DNA of 64,000 nucleotides from NCBI GenBank assembly GCA_034509755.1, contig CM067553.1, positions 45,948,110-46,012,109 of the forward strand. The letters are read 5' to 3'. The notes beneath the pieces are model-generated. The model saw only the letters and a list, made by a program, of their open reading frames with translations. It was not told the DNA's origin and made no database searches. Made by a program: the position numbers and the translations under genes. Below, one piece after another: positions 11,791-23,233 of the stretch. Source of the DNA: Anisodus tanguticus (taxonomy: Eukaryota > Streptophyta > Magnoliopsida > Solanales > Solanaceae). Position 1 is the stretch's first letter, and the number at the start of each line of letters is the position of its first letter.

Positions 11791-14560
11791 TAAGGCTGGT
11801 CAACGGGGCGGGTCGGCCCGGTCCCGCCTCGACCCCGCTCCGCTTAAAAAAAATAATACCGGTAACAGGATTCGAACCGGGACGGGACCAGGGTTCGTCC
11901 TGCCCCAGCCCCGATAGACTCGCCCCGATCCCACCCCGGTTCCCCCCGTCCCACCCGAAACCTCCCCTTTGCACAAAATAGTCGTTGTGCAACGACCATT
12001 TTATAATTTGGACATTGTGCAACGGCCATTTTTGGCCTCCTCCCCCAACCCCCTTCCCCCCTTAATATTTATTTTTAACCTCTAAGTTATTATATTTACA
12101 CTTTAACCCAAATTTTCAACTATAAATACCTCATTTTCTCTTCATCTTTCTCACAAATCTTCCTACAATCTCTCTCATCTCTCAATCTATCTCTCTACAA
12201 GTCTACATTGTCTACTAAATATTCAATTTTATTTATTCATTTGGGAGTGAAGTTGGCAACTAGCTTGAGGATCATCCATCGAGCAAAGTTTCAATTTTCA
12301 ACCTCTCGATTATACGTCGATGTTACGTCGGTGTTTGGTACATTCGTTCCTTCATTAAATTATTATTGTTTCTTTATTTTAATTAGCGCACTTAATTTCT
12401 TTATCTTTAACTATTTAGTAGCATAATTAAAATGAAAGGATTTAGAGATATGTTTAAGGGTAAGGATAAGAGTCAGGCTTCTTCTAGTAGGGGTAACAAG
12501 GGCAAGGGCACTTCTTTTAGTCATCCTATTCCTAGACAAGATGATTTGTTGATACTGAATTTTTTCCTGAAATACCATTAGATTTAGACGAGGCGATATT
12601 TTCTGGAACTCAACAAGACTTTAATTTAGAAGATAATCTAGATGACACACCCATTAATCTAGATGACACGCACACTAGTGCACCTCAAACTGGAACGCCT
12701 CTTATACCCCCTACTATGAGACGAGGCCCAACAAAACGAAAATTAAAATTAGATGCATGGATTTTTTTTATAGGGACGAAGAGAATCAAGTAGTTAGATG
12801 CCAAATTTGTAAAAATATTTATAAATTTAAAATGGGAAAAGGTCTGGGTGGGACGGAAGGTTTATTGAAACACGTACAAAACTTTCACCAAGCTAGGTGG
12901 GCTCAATGTCTGGCTGAAAAATTGGGTGCGCCATTGCCCTTTCAGTCGAGTCAAGGTTCACATATTGTCCCGGACCAACTACAGGGTCAAATTAACCCTA
13001 TGACGGGGGGAATTGTAGGCCCTAAATACGATAAACATAGAGATAGAGAAGCAATAGCAAAATTAGTTGTTGTGGAGGGTTCGCCTTTTTCATTTCCTTC
13101 CTCTCCTGGTTTTATTCATTACATTAGAGATATGTATAATCCTGCATTTAACGGTTTTCCTAGATCAACTGTTAGGAGAGATGTATTTAAATTTGCACAT
13201 GAATATCAACAATATTTACATTATTCCTTATATCATTTTCCTGGTAAAGTATCTATTACGTATGATATAGGCCGTAGTACTAACGACCATGATTATTTAA
13301 CGGTAACATGTCATTGGATTGATTATAAATGGACTATACAAAAACGTATTTTAACGTATAGATATATAAATGATAGGCACACTGGTACTTTTATTTCAGA
13401 AAATATTTATTCAGTTTGCAATTATTATGGCATAACTGATAAAATTATGACTATTACATTAGATAATGCTTCTTCTAATAATTATGTTATTAGAATTTTA
13501 AAAGATCTTTTAACTCCATATTTTCCAAATTATTTTCATATAAAATGTGTGTCATATTTATAACTTAGTTGTAAAGGATGGTGTATCATTTTTTGAAGAC
13601 ATTCTTAATAAAATACAGTTTGCTATAAACTTTATTTTTAGAAGTAATAGAATACAACAAAAAAAAAGAATATAAAAAAACTTGTCACGATTGCGAACTA
13701 CCTTATAGAAAAATTCTCGAAGAAGTAGTCACTAGGTGGAATTCTTTATATGAGCAACTACTTGCTGCTTATGATTATAGAAGACATATAACTTTATTTT
13801 TTAACGCCCATAATCAAAATCCAACTGATATGGTTGTAGATAACGATTGGGAAAAAATTTCAGAACTTATGTATTTCTAGAGAAATTTTTTCAAGCAACA
13901 TAAAAAATTTCGGTATATATTATCCTAATATTTCAACTATGTTATTTTATATAGCTATAATATTCAAGCGTCATCAACAGCGTCTGAAAGCGTTTTTTCG
14001 GCCGGTAGATTTCAAATAGGAGAGCATAGACACTTATTAGCGGGAGACAGCTTGGAGATTGCAGTATTATTAAGAGATTAGATACGAGCGGAGCGGAGAA
14101 GATGCGGTCAACCGGAGATCAACGAAGAAGAAGACGAAAACTACAACGAAATCTTATCCGGCGGAGGTGGAAGCGACGTCGAGCAATTTGACCACCAAAC
14201 ACCAATTCCAACCGAAGAACCATTTATAAAGAAACTAGAAAAGGTGTTTTTACATATGTAATTTTTTTAATTGTAATTTTACTATGTTATTTGCAGCTTT
14301 CAACACCACAAAGTTGCAATTTTGAAATTGTATTACAAAAAAATCATATTTCTATTAAATAATATAAGAGACACAAAAACAACATTGGGATGTTTTTATT
14401 ACACTATCTTGTTCAATTATTTTGTTTTTTATATATATGTTATATTAAGTGCAAAAAAAAACTGAAAACCCCTATCCCGACCCCGTCCCGCCCCGCCCCG
14501 CCCCGATATTTAACGGTCCCCTTTTCCGACAGGACCGGGATGGAATATCGACGTGTCATT
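11791..14560 (+). mobile_element. Second hAT copy of the 493-3865 family, right end lost
   Basis: The left end TAAGGCTGGTCAACGGGGCG and the G/C-rich subterminal zone (11791-11960) match the family at 493-3865, as do the CT-rich leader (12130-12200) and transposase. On the right, G/C-rich subterminal sequence is present near 14470-14545, but no inverted copy of the left end follows, so the terminus is deleted or scrambled. The 8 bases before the left end (TCTACAAC) are not found on the right. The element is fixed in place unless another copy supplies a new end. Confidence 0.82.
12432..14261 (+). pseudogene. hAT transposase pseudogene, better preserved copy
   Basis: A family start codon is at 12432 (MKGFRDMFKGKDKSQASS). 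After frame breaks, a 268-codon frame is open at 12757-13563. It carries a BED zinc finger (CQIC, then HVQNFH about 25 residues later), the PFSFPSSPGFIHYIRDMYNP block, and the RNase H-like core with ITYDIGRSTND and LDNASSNN. Downstream, 13968-14261 encodes the hAT dimerisation domain (ASSTASESVFSAGRFQIGEH), with a TAG stop inside it near 14080. Homologous to the pseudogene at 935-3185 but much less damaged. The N-terminal, core and dimerisation pieces are not in one frame, so no functional transposase is expected. Confidence 0.9.
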
Positions 14561-15030
14561 CAGGGGTTGGTAGATGATTGAATTGTATAGTTGGATCAAT
14601 TAAGAAGCTGCCTTGATAGCTCCAACACCTCCTGGTTCATCCTATATCGTACATAGATTAAATTTTATACGTTGACGGTATAAAAATATTTATATAATTA
14701 AATTAATTACTCCATAAAATAAATACTATATATATTAAATTGCTAGAATAAATTACACTATATATGCTAATAATATAAGAAAAATATTTATATTATCCGT
14801 GTGTATAACTTAAAAATCGATATCACAATAACAATTTCTCATTCCTCAGTTACTGGTTGGTCAAGATCCTTAATCAAGTCTAACCTCATTCATATTGCTG
14901 AAAGAGGTAGGTAATAGTTAAAGCTTGTTTTTATTTTCTTTGGAACGTTAGGTGGTGTAAAACAAGAACAAACTATAGTCTTAATCATTAAATTATGTCA
15001 CATCATCTTGTCTTCAAATTAAAAAGGGAA
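14561..15030. other. Intergenic, no gene recognised
   Basis: Very AT-rich DNA with no convincing frame or repeat. Confidence 0.5.
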
Positions 15031-16364
15031 AAGGGTGAAATTTGCCCTCCAACTATGTTTTATAGTTTAACATTGTCCTCCGTCAAACTTTGGAATCAAA
15101 TTTACCCTTCCCGTTAGCAAACTTATTAAATTTGCCCTCAGCTTGATGAATTTCTGACTTGGACTCCACGTCAGATCCACATAGACGCCACATCGGCTCA
15201 CCCAATTATTTTAACCCGTAACTCGTACCCGTCACCCGTACCTGTTACCCCATCTTTTAAATAGTTTCACCCGTTACCCTCACTGTTGCTTCTTCTCCAG
15301 CGGACCTCCTCATTGTTGCTTCTTCTCTAGTGGTCTCTAGCGGACCTCTGCCATCTCCGGCGAGCTCCGACGAGTTCCCATGTCGGAGCTCCAGCGAACT
15401 CCACCATTGTACAGCCAATTCACCACCAACGCCTCCACTTCATCTCCCTCTCATCCCTCTCCGTTTTTTGTCAGTTGCCGCCGTCGGATTTGACCATCGA
15501 ACGACCGGTTGTGACGACCACTAACCACAACTTCTCCATCTCCACACCAACACGAAACCACCAACCAAACGCCATTCTCCCTTTCCCCCTCTTTTCGTCG
15601 TTGCCAGAACAAACCAACTCCACTAACAACAACCAAATAACCCCTCATCTCTGTCATTCGCCACCACTCCTCTGCCACCTTCTTCGATGAAAAATGCAGC
15701 ATGATGAATAATACTGTCTCTATGAAGAAAAATCTCTTTCACCACTCTCTTCTGAACCCTCCCCCAAAAGGGTCACTCTCAATTCACCACCAACACCAAC
15801 GCCGCCGCTACTGCTGCTAATACCACGACGGCGCCACCGCTCCCATTTTCAAGATTCACAAAAACGCAGCCCAATAATAATGAAATTCTTCTCAGAACTC
15901 TCTCAGAACCACCAATCTTTAATTCTTTTTCCAACTTTTATTGTTACATGAATTTCCAGTCACCAGAAAACGACAAGAACAATTCAATATCTGTAAAATT
16001 ACCTCTTTGTAGATCAATTTTTAATCCCTCTGTTGCTGATATTATTCTCCCTCCGGCACCGGCACCTGCAGCTGCAACTCCGTCATTGGCTTCAGAAACT
16101 ACAAAAAGAAAGGTGAAATGAATGCAATTAGTGTAGTGTTCAGTTTTAGTACTTACTATACTTACTTATCTTTTGTGCTTAGTGAAATTTCTATTCCTAC
16201 GTGGTGGCGTCTATGTGGATCCGACTTGGAGTTCAAGTCAGAAATTCATCCGGCTGAGGGCAAATTTAATAAATTTGCTAACGGGAAAGATAAATTTGAT
16301 CCCAAAGTTTGACGGATGGCAATGTTAAACTATAAAGTATAGTTGGAGGATAAATTGGACCCTT
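15031..16364. mobile_element. MULE-like element with 160-bp TIRs and a coding-like cargo (Pack-MULE candidate)
   Basis: The two ends are near-identical inverted repeats of about 160 bp (15031-15195 and about 16200-16364). Left AAGGGTGAAATTTGCCCTCC pairs with right complement AAGGGTCCAATTTATCCTCC, and the similarity runs through TCCACATAGACGCCAC on both sides. Long high-identity TIRs around a non-transposase interior are typical of non-autonomous MULEs. The interior (15270-16121) is clearly richer in C and in coding-like trinucleotides than the flanks, unlike an ordinary MITE. No matching 9-bp duplication could be fixed at the edges. Confidence 0.75.
15756..16121 (+). pseudogene. Open frame of 121 codons without a start, probable captured host-gene fragment
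   Basis: A plus-strand frame is open from just after a TGA at 15753 to a TGA at 16119-16121, with no ATG near its beginning (the first Met is about halfway). The translation is low-complexity N-rich/T-rich first, then has ILLRTLSEPPIFNSFSNFY, VKLPLCRSIFNPSVADIILP, a Pro/Ala run and a basic end (ETTKRKVK). It looks like the N-terminal part of a nuclear plant protein with a basic motif, but I do not recognise the family. Position between MULE TIRs suggests gene capture. More pyrimidine-rich frames lie upstream at 15330-15690; they may belong to the same capture or be chance. Confidence 0.5.
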
Positions 16365-16741
16365 TAATTTAATCTTATACCTAATATAAGTAAAAAAAAT
16401 TCCAAAATCATTTAAGAATAATTCATTCAATGCATATATACACACATAAAAAAAGCAAACATAGTGCAAGAATATGAGTATACACAAAATTTGCATTTGA
16501 AGATCATACTTTTGGAATTACGCACACATTAATTGTTACTTAAAGCAGAGACAGAACTAAACACCAGCTCATGAATTGGTGGAAGATTTTCATTGCCATA
16601 TATATCAAACCATAATCACTATTTTAAAATGCCATCACGTTCTTTAATATTTTCATTTACTAACATACTCAATATAGTGACGTTCCCACTGATAAAATAC
16701 CTGAAGAAGCCATACAAAATCTTCGGATATAAAATGCTGCA
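16365..16741. other. Intergenic, no gene recognised
   Basis: AT-rich stretch between the MULE-like element and the gag fragment. Nothing supported. Confidence 0.45.
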
Positions 16742-17288
16742 ATGAGCGAAGAGGTGGAGCGTCTGAAGAAGTTTCAAGAGGAGTTCATATCCAAAAACAC
16801 GGGCAGTACTCCAACAGGAGGACTGGTTCCTCCACCAAATACACATGGAGAAGCCGGTGATGGTCAGGAAAGAACCAATGATGATCAAGACACATCTACA
16901 AATGATGGATCAAAGAGCGAAGTCCCTGAAAATTCATTCCAGAAAAAGGTTCTGAAATTCATGAAGGACATGACAAACAAAGTTGATACCAATGCAGAGA
17001 AGCCAGAAAAACTACCCAGGAGTTCCGGCGTCAGTTCAGTCAAATACCGGGGACTCCTCCCATGATTACGATTTGGATGTAAAAAAATATATTCAATTGT
17101 CATATAAGCCAGAGGTCGCACTCGAATTGATCCCCAAAAGGTTTAAAATGCCTTTTGTGGCCAAGTATGATGGAACTACTTACCTACATAAGCCTATCAT
17201 GACCTATACTATGGTCGTGAAAGGAAATGATATAAACACGAATAGCAAAGATCCTCCTCTTACCACTTTCCTCTATCACCTGCGCTAA
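16742..17288 (+). pseudogene. Ty3/gypsy gag N-terminal fragment
   Basis: A 107-codon frame begins at 16742 (MSEEVERLKKFQEEFISKNT). An overlapping frame continues from about 16983 with VALELIPKRFKMPFVAKYDG. The block IPKRFKMP..KYDGT followed by a T-x-KGND-like motif is typical of the gag N-terminus of plant Ty3/gypsy elements, where it precedes the capsid-like region. One frameshift separates the halves, and homology fades after about 17290. No LTR, protease or reverse transcriptase is found nearby, so this is an isolated fragment. Confidence 0.65.
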
Positions 17289-17290
17289 TC

Positions 17291-17632
17291 TACATGTTGC
17301 TAACAGAACCTCTTTATAGGAACCCAAAAGAGAAGCAAAGTAGGGTCCTACTTGAGATTCGAAAATCTCAAGAGATTCGTACAATCAAGCAAGTGGCTTT
17401 CCACCCCATTCTTCAAGAATAAGGAAGATCATTTTCAAGTTTGAATTTGTTCATTTGGAACCTGGGTTCTTCTACTTCATATTTATTTAATATTCATATT
17501 TTCCCTCTTTTTTTTACATCATTCCTTAAGTCTCATGGGTTTGATCCTGTAGAATTTGACACATTTTCTCATTTAACGAAAGGTACGTAATATATCCATT
17601 CCTGAGTAGCATATCCATTCCTAATATATTCA
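17291..17632. other. Tail of the gag fragment and AT-rich spacer
   Basis: No continuing retrotransposon frame and no host gene seen. It ends at the left copy of the 15-bp repeat flanking the SINE. Confidence 0.4.
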
Positions 17633-17647
17633 AAGATGCAAAGCGTC

Positions 17648-18109
17648 ATCCAAAGTGTTTGGCCCAGTGGCCAATACATTAGGGTATTGCTGTCCGAAGT
17701 TCCGTGTTCGAGTCCTCTGATCAGCGAGAGTGGAACTGTGTTCCCCCAAAAAATCCCTTCATACGCGTAGGGCCAAGCGATGTATACTAATCCGTAGGGC
17801 CAGGCCGGAGGTGGGGTTTTCTGGGGTATGGGGCCGTAATGCGGTGGGACCAGTCACTTTAAAAAGTTTACCCTACCACAGTTTAGCCCGCAAGGGTAGC
17901 CAAGTTGGTGTAGCAGTAGAGCGCGGGACCGCAAGGTCACGAGTTCGATCCTCTGCATAAACCTTCTTGGTTGAGCCTGTCACACATGGCTTGCCAAGTG
18001 TGGTTAATCGGCCGACGTGGTTTGCAGGCTATTGCGTCAGTCCGGGGTTTACCCTGTGTGCACTCGAGAGAGTAGCGGCTGCGGGTTCCTTCGTCAACAA
18101 AAAAAGAAG
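17648..18109 (+). repeat. Composite SINE with two tRNA-like modules in one insertion
   Basis: Module one has an A-box-like GGCCCAGTGGCCAATAC and a B-box-like GTGTTCGAGTCCTCT (near 17662 and 17703). Module two (from about 17896) has TAGCCAAGTTGGTGTAGCAG and GGTCACGAGTTCGATCCTC. The whole 462-bp block, ending in an A-rich tail, is flanked by identical 15-bp repeats AAGATGCAAAGCGTC (17633-17647 and 18110-18124). A direct repeat of this length is what LINE-driven insertion leaves, and only one pair is present, around both modules together. This supports insertion of one dimeric transcript. Module two resembles the TS-type SINEs of Solanaceae. Confidence 0.75.
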
Positions 18110-18124
18110 AAGATGCAAAGCGTC

Positions 18125-18472
18125 CAATTCTTTTCTCGTGTCAAAACGTAGTGTAACATGACGAGGTTGCCTCACATTAAAAGGTGAAAAATATTTGGAC
18201 AAAAAAATGAAGAATTTCTAATATAAAGGATATCAGACTTCCAGGTGACTCTTTGAATATATAATTAATGCTCTTTCAATTGATTTTTTTCCTATTTCGT
18301 AGAAAAATCATTTAAAATCAGGATTAAAATCAAATAAGACATTATACTTCAATTACATAATACTCCAAAAATGGGAGTAATGTCAGCAGGCTAAAAAAGA
18401 TAAGGAAGCCGTCAGTCCAAATAAATATTTACCTTTATTCGTAGATTTTATTTGTTTGTCCCAATGTGTTAA
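18125..18472. other. Intergenic, no gene recognised
   Basis: AT-rich spacer between the SINE and the copia element. Confidence 0.5.
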
Positions 18473-18477
18473 GTATC

Positions 18478-18812
18478 TGAAAGAAATAATCCCTTGATTA
18501 TTTTCATTAATTGAAAGATATATATACAAATTACATATTTTCATAATAGGAGAATATTGTTTCTATTCTATTCTTAAAACCTTATTCTACCATAATTCTA
18601 ACTATACAATTATGGCAAGTGTATAAGACTAATTAAGGTAACCTTTATACTACAATATTACATCAATATACATTCCTAATATACAACCCACCGTAATGGG
18701 CTGAAGTGCTGGACCGAGATGGGCCAGCCTGCCAAACCCGAGATGGGCCACAATCCTTAAGTACCTGTGATATACACTTATGTATATCATGGGTATATTA
18801 CCTTGTTTAACA
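18478..18812 (-). repeat. 3' LTR of the minus-strand copia element
   Basis: 335 bp, with TG...CA ends. It lacks a short insert of about 13 bases (in the zone 23567-23580) that the partner LTR has near its end. Confidence 0.93.
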
Positions 18813-18828
18813 CACCCCCACAGTCACA
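18813..18828 (-). promoter_or_regulatory. Polypurine tract of the minus-strand copia element
   Basis: The bases CACCCCCACAG just inside the LTR read as a G-rich purine tract on the minus strand, at the position where plus-strand DNA synthesis is primed. Confidence 0.7.
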
Positions 18829-20329
18829 GCGGGCGATCTTCGAACGCTGAGACTGTTCCTAAAATCTTCAAAAAGGACCGAGGGAAGACCCTTTGTAAAG
18901 ATGTCTGCAATTTGATATCTTGACGGGACATGACAGACGCGAACCTGACCCCGAGCAACCTTCTCGCGGACAAAATGTTGTCCATCTCGATATGCTTAGT
19001 GCGTAGGTGCTGGACAGGATTACCCGAAAGGTAAATGGCACTAATATTATCGCAATACACCAAGGTTGCCTTTGGAATGGGACAATGGAGCTCTAATAGT
19101 AAATTACGTAACCAACATGATTCCGAGACCACATTAGCTACCCCTCGATATTCAGCCTCGACACTTGAGCGGGATAGAGTCGCCTGACGCTTCGCAGACC
19201 AGGAGACCAAGTTGTTGCCAAGGAACACACAATAGCCAGACGTAGACCGTCTGGTGTCGGGACAACCACCCCAATCAGCATCTGTATACGAGACAAATGT
19301 GGCCGTCGAGGAAGGATATAAATGTAACCCATAGTCAAGCGTTCCCTGAATATACCGGATGATGCGTTTGAGCGCATTCATGTGCTCAATTCGGGGATCA
19401 TGCATGAATAAACACACCTGCTGGACAACATGTAATATCTGGTCTCGTAAAGGTAAGATACTGAAGGGCCCTGCAAGACTGCGATAGCGGATCGGATCCT
19501 CGTAGGGTACGCCAGCTGCGGTACCAAGCTTGGGTTTTGTATCAACTAGAGTGGAAGTGGAATTACAGGATGACATCCCAGCCCTCTCGATGATCTCAGT
19601 TGCATACTTCCGTTGAGACAAGAACAATCCATCGGAATGACGAGTGACAGCAATCCCCAAAAAGTAACTCAAGGGTTTCATAGCAAACTCAGAGCTGAGC
19701 ATGGCCATGATAGACTGGCGTAAGGCATCTGTAGAGGCAGTCAAAATGATATCATCCACATACAACAGAATGTAGGCCAAAGACGAACCACGACGGTAGA
19801 TGAACAAGGAATTATCCGACTTGCTGTGAGTGAACCCAATAGTTGAAACATAGTCAGCAAACCTTGTATACCAGGCCCGTGGAGACTGCTTAAGACCATA
19901 TAAGGACTTATTCAACAAACATACATGATTAGGATGTTTGGGATCGGTGGATCCCAACGGCTGATGTATATAAATTGTTTCATTGAGATCACCGTGTAGG
20001 AAAGCATTGTTTACATCTAACTGATGAATAGGACATGCTTTGGAAAGAACCAAGCTGAGTACAGTGCGAATGGTAGCCGACTTGACCACCGGACTAAATG
20101 TCTCACCACAATCCACCCCAACCTGTTGAGTCTTACCATCACCCACAAGTCGCGCCTTATGTCGTTCAAACGAACCATCTGAATTTTCCTTGTGAGCAAA
20201 AATCCACATAGACCTAATAATATTAATACCAGAAGGACGGGGCACCAACTCCCACGTCTTATTATCAATAAGAGCATTATATTCATCGGTCATAGCAATT
20301 TTCCAATTGGGGTCATTTAACGCAGACAC
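18824..20329 (-). CDS. Still-open RT/RNase H frame of the copia element (501 codons)
   Basis: Within this frame, reverse transcriptase has LDVNNAFLHG (residues 104-113) and the catalytic YVDD (190-193). RNase H has YTDADWGGCPDT (from 348) and SSVEAEY (388-394). Two patches are read out of frame. Residues 288-300 lie between two compensating small deletions, which destroy the usual Q-Y-L-T-x-T-R-P-D block. After residue 450 a one-base insertion leaves the last 50 residues in the wrong frame. The ORF is thus long by chance of stop placement, not through purifying selection. It has no start codon of its own in the intact polyprotein. Confidence 0.88.
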   Translation of the reverse strand: MSALNDPNWKIAMTDEYNALIDNKTWELVPRPSGINIIRSMWIFAHKENSDGSFERHKARLVGDGKTQQVGVDCGETFSPVVKSATIRTVLSLVLSKACPIHQLDVNNAFLHGDLNETIYIHQPLGSTDPKHPNHVCLLNKSLYGLKQSPRAWYTRFADYVSTIGFTHSKSDNSLFIYRRGSSLAYILLYVDDIILTASTDALRQSIMAMLSSEFAMKPLSYFLGIAVTRHSDGLFLSQRKYATEIIERAGMSSCNSTSTLVDTKPKLGTAAGVPYEDPIRYRSLAGPFSILPLRDQILHVVQQVCLFMHDPRIEHMNALKRIIRYIQGTLDYGLHLYPSSTATFVSYTDADWGGCPDTRRSTSGYCVFLGNNLVSWSAKRQATLSRSSVEAEYRGVANVVSESCWLRNLLLELHCPIPKATLVYCDNISAIYLSGNPVQHLRTKHIEMDNILSARRLLGVRFASVMSRQDIKLQTSLQRVFPRSFLKILGTVSAFEDRPL

Positions 20330-23089
20330 AAGAGTACGGGGTAAGGGTGATTTAAGAACATTAGAATTTTAAATTAAAATGTCTCTTTGGTTTAAAAATA
20401 CCCCGTTGACTCCGAGTGACCGGTCTATGACTTGAGGAGGAAAATGGCTGATTTTGGGAATTTTCTGGGCTCGGGATGGACTGTCCAGTAGGCCTACGAC
20501 CTGCTGGTCCAAGATGGTAGCGAGTCTTTGGAACCGGACCCGGTTCCGAATCGTGGGGATCGGCCCAATCGCTGGAACTGATCCAGTGACGGTAGGGTGT
20601 GACTGACTGTGGGGCCAACGGGCAGTGGGCCCGCTGGAGAATTTTGGGTGTGGGGCATGTCCGAAAAATGGTGAGTAATATACGGGGATATACCATCATC
20701 TAAAAATTTATACGAACTAGGCTCGGGAGTATGAACTTTAGTAAATGAAAATTGGGTTTCATAAAAAATTACATGGCGATTAATGATGATTTTCTTGGAG
20801 GATAAATCAAAGCATTTGTAACCACGATGATTGGACGGAAAAGCCAAAAACACACACGGAGTAGACCGGGCCTGAAGTTTGTTAATTGTGGTGGATGAAA
20901 ATAACGGATAACACAAGCACCTAAAAACCCGAAGATGAGAATAAGAAGGATCTTTATGATATAAAATTTGAAGGGGGGAAGAATATGTCAGACCTTTGGA
21001 AGAAATTATGTTAAGGAGATATGTAGCCATTTGAAAAGCATGATGCCAAAAATATGGGGATACGGAAGCATGAATTAAGAGAGTGCGGACAATGTTATTT
21101 ATGGAACGAATTTTGCGTTCGGCTTTCCCATTTTGTGAAGACGTATGAGGACAAGAAAAATGAAAATTGATCCCATTATTAGCACAGAACTCCCGAAACA
21201 CCCCATTGTCATATTCTTTTCCATTATCACACTGAATATTTTTTTATTTCTCGTTCGAATTGAGTTCTAATGAATGCTCTAAATTTTAAGAAGACGGAAA
21301 ACACTTGAGATTTATTTGCAATCGGAAACGTCCATAAAAACTTAGAATAATCATCCAAAAAAAGAACATAATACCGATGACCCAGAGAACTCAGAACAGG
21401 AGATGTCCAGAGGTCGCTATGAATAATATCGAATGGCATTAAAGTATGTGAATTCGAGTCAACAAATGGTAACCTAACAATTTTTCCTAAAGAGCAGGAC
21501 TGACAATTTGGAGTACTATTCGTACCCTTACATGAAATTAAATTGTTTTTATGTAAAGACGACAAAATAGAAGATCCTGGATGACCAAGCCGAATATGCC
21601 ACAAGGAAGGAGCAAGGGTTGCGAACGCTAACGGCAAGGCTGAATTTGATGGACTGAAATCAGGTGTGATAGGATAAAGATCTCCCCTACTATCACACCT
21701 CATGAGAGGACTCCCCGTCTTGAAATCCTTCACAAAGAAACCAAAAGGATCAAATTCAACAGAAACGGAATTGTCAGTGGTGAATTTGCGGACAGACACT
21801 AAGTTTTTAATCAATTTGGGGGCATGTAAAGTATTTTTCAAGATAAGGGGAGGATTGGGGGAGATAGCGTTTTATGACCATAACCCTGAATTGGAATAGA
21901 GTTACCATTACCGATAATTATACCACAAGGGTTGCTCAAATTGGAATAAGACGAGAGAGTACCTTGATCGGAAGTCATGTGTGTCATTGCGCCGATGTCC
22001 ATGTACCAATTTGGATCCGATTGCGTCAACCCAAGTGTGTGCATTGCGGCCTCAATGTCGGTGTGAGTAGATATGGGGCCCACTGCCGAGAATGCTTGTA
22101 TGGGCCGAGGCCCAAGAAGTCCACCTTGCTGCCCCGGCCCAGTGTTGAACCGAGAAGTTGACTGCTGACTGTTGGGCCTGAATTGAGGCTGGCCAGCCCC
22201 ACTGCCCTTTGGAAGGGCCTGGAAAATAGGGGCTGCTGGCCCACGGCCCATTGCCCCCGCCCCACTACCATGGGCCCCATGGCTGGGACCAGTAGGGAGG
22301 AGGCCCACTGCTAGACTGCTGACCACCGAAATCATCGCATTTGCCCCCGCGATTTTTGTTATTATTCTTACGATTATTTTTGCCGCCACCATGAGTACGG
22401 TTTTGGCCCGAATTATCAATAAAACCTGAAGAATTTGTGGAGGACGTCATTAGGACGATGGGGCTAGCTTCGGTAGCCGCCTTCTTAGCCAAACCGGCTT
22501 CTTCCGAAGTAAGCATGGAACGGGCTTGATAAAAAGCAGGAAGTGGGTTGCTTTGACGAAGGAGAGTCCCAACGCCATTATAGGCCTCAGAAAGACCGGC
22601 AACCAGTTGTAGAACCAGACGATTATTTGTCACAGGTGCGCCAACGTTACGGAGTTGGTCCGCCAACTCCTTGAGTTTCTTGCAATATGCAGATACGTTT
22701 GGAAATTCTTCCATGCGAACTTGAGAGAATTTCTGCTCGAGTGTGACAACAAGTGAATTTTGGTTATCTTGGAATATGTCACGCAATCTATTCCAGATAG
22801 CCATAGCCGTGGTATCCGGCTCAATAATCGTCTGTAAGAGGTCAACCGAAATAGTGGAATAAATTCACTGGAGAACTGTAGCATCAAGAGTAATCCATAA
22901 CTGAGGATCCTCCGCGGGAATAGGTGCAGCGGGAGGAATTATGTGATGGATGACTTGATGGGAGATAGCGTGAATTTTAAACAATTCTATCCACGTTGCA
23001 TATTGGACATTTTCCATTTCAAGAACAATAGGGATGTTGTTCTTGATGTTAGAAACCATGAGGGCAGGATGGAAATTATTTTTAGACAT
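18824..23089 (-). pseudogene. copia gag-pol polyprotein pseudogene
   Basis: Gag starts at an ATG at 23089 (MSKNNFHP). A Trp codon has become TGA near 22868, and a frameshift follows in the Gly/Pro-rich region near 22280-22400, where no CCHC knuckle is seen. Protease follows near 22000, with DIGA instead of the usual D-T/S-G-A active-site motif. Integrase (21841-20750) shows the LWHIRLGH and CQSC zinc motif, IHSDLW, and QNGKAERK with the catalytic Glu. A stop lies near 21838 and a frameshift near 21230. The RT/RNase H part is still open (18824-20329). At least five lesions in all, so no functional polyprotein. Confidence 0.92.
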
Positions 23090-23233
23090 ATTGAAAGAAC
23101 AAAAGGAGAGGAGGGGAAATTTGGGAAGAGTGGAGGTAAATAATAACATGAATTCCGGTGAAGGGGGACGGAATCCGGCGACGGTTGTGGCCGAGAAATG
23201 GCGCAAAAACCGAGAGCAATGGCGGAAGCAAGA

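Noticed and set aside
15451..15702. An 83-codon minus-strand frame in the MULE-like element
   Set aside because: It overlaps a plus-strand pyrimidine-rich stretch; its Gly/Val/Trp-rich content is the complement of a Thr/Pro-rich run.
17896..17967. A functional tRNA gene
   Set aside because: A- and B-box-like segments are present, but no complete cloverleaf can be drawn and the unit is part of a SINE with a flanking duplication.
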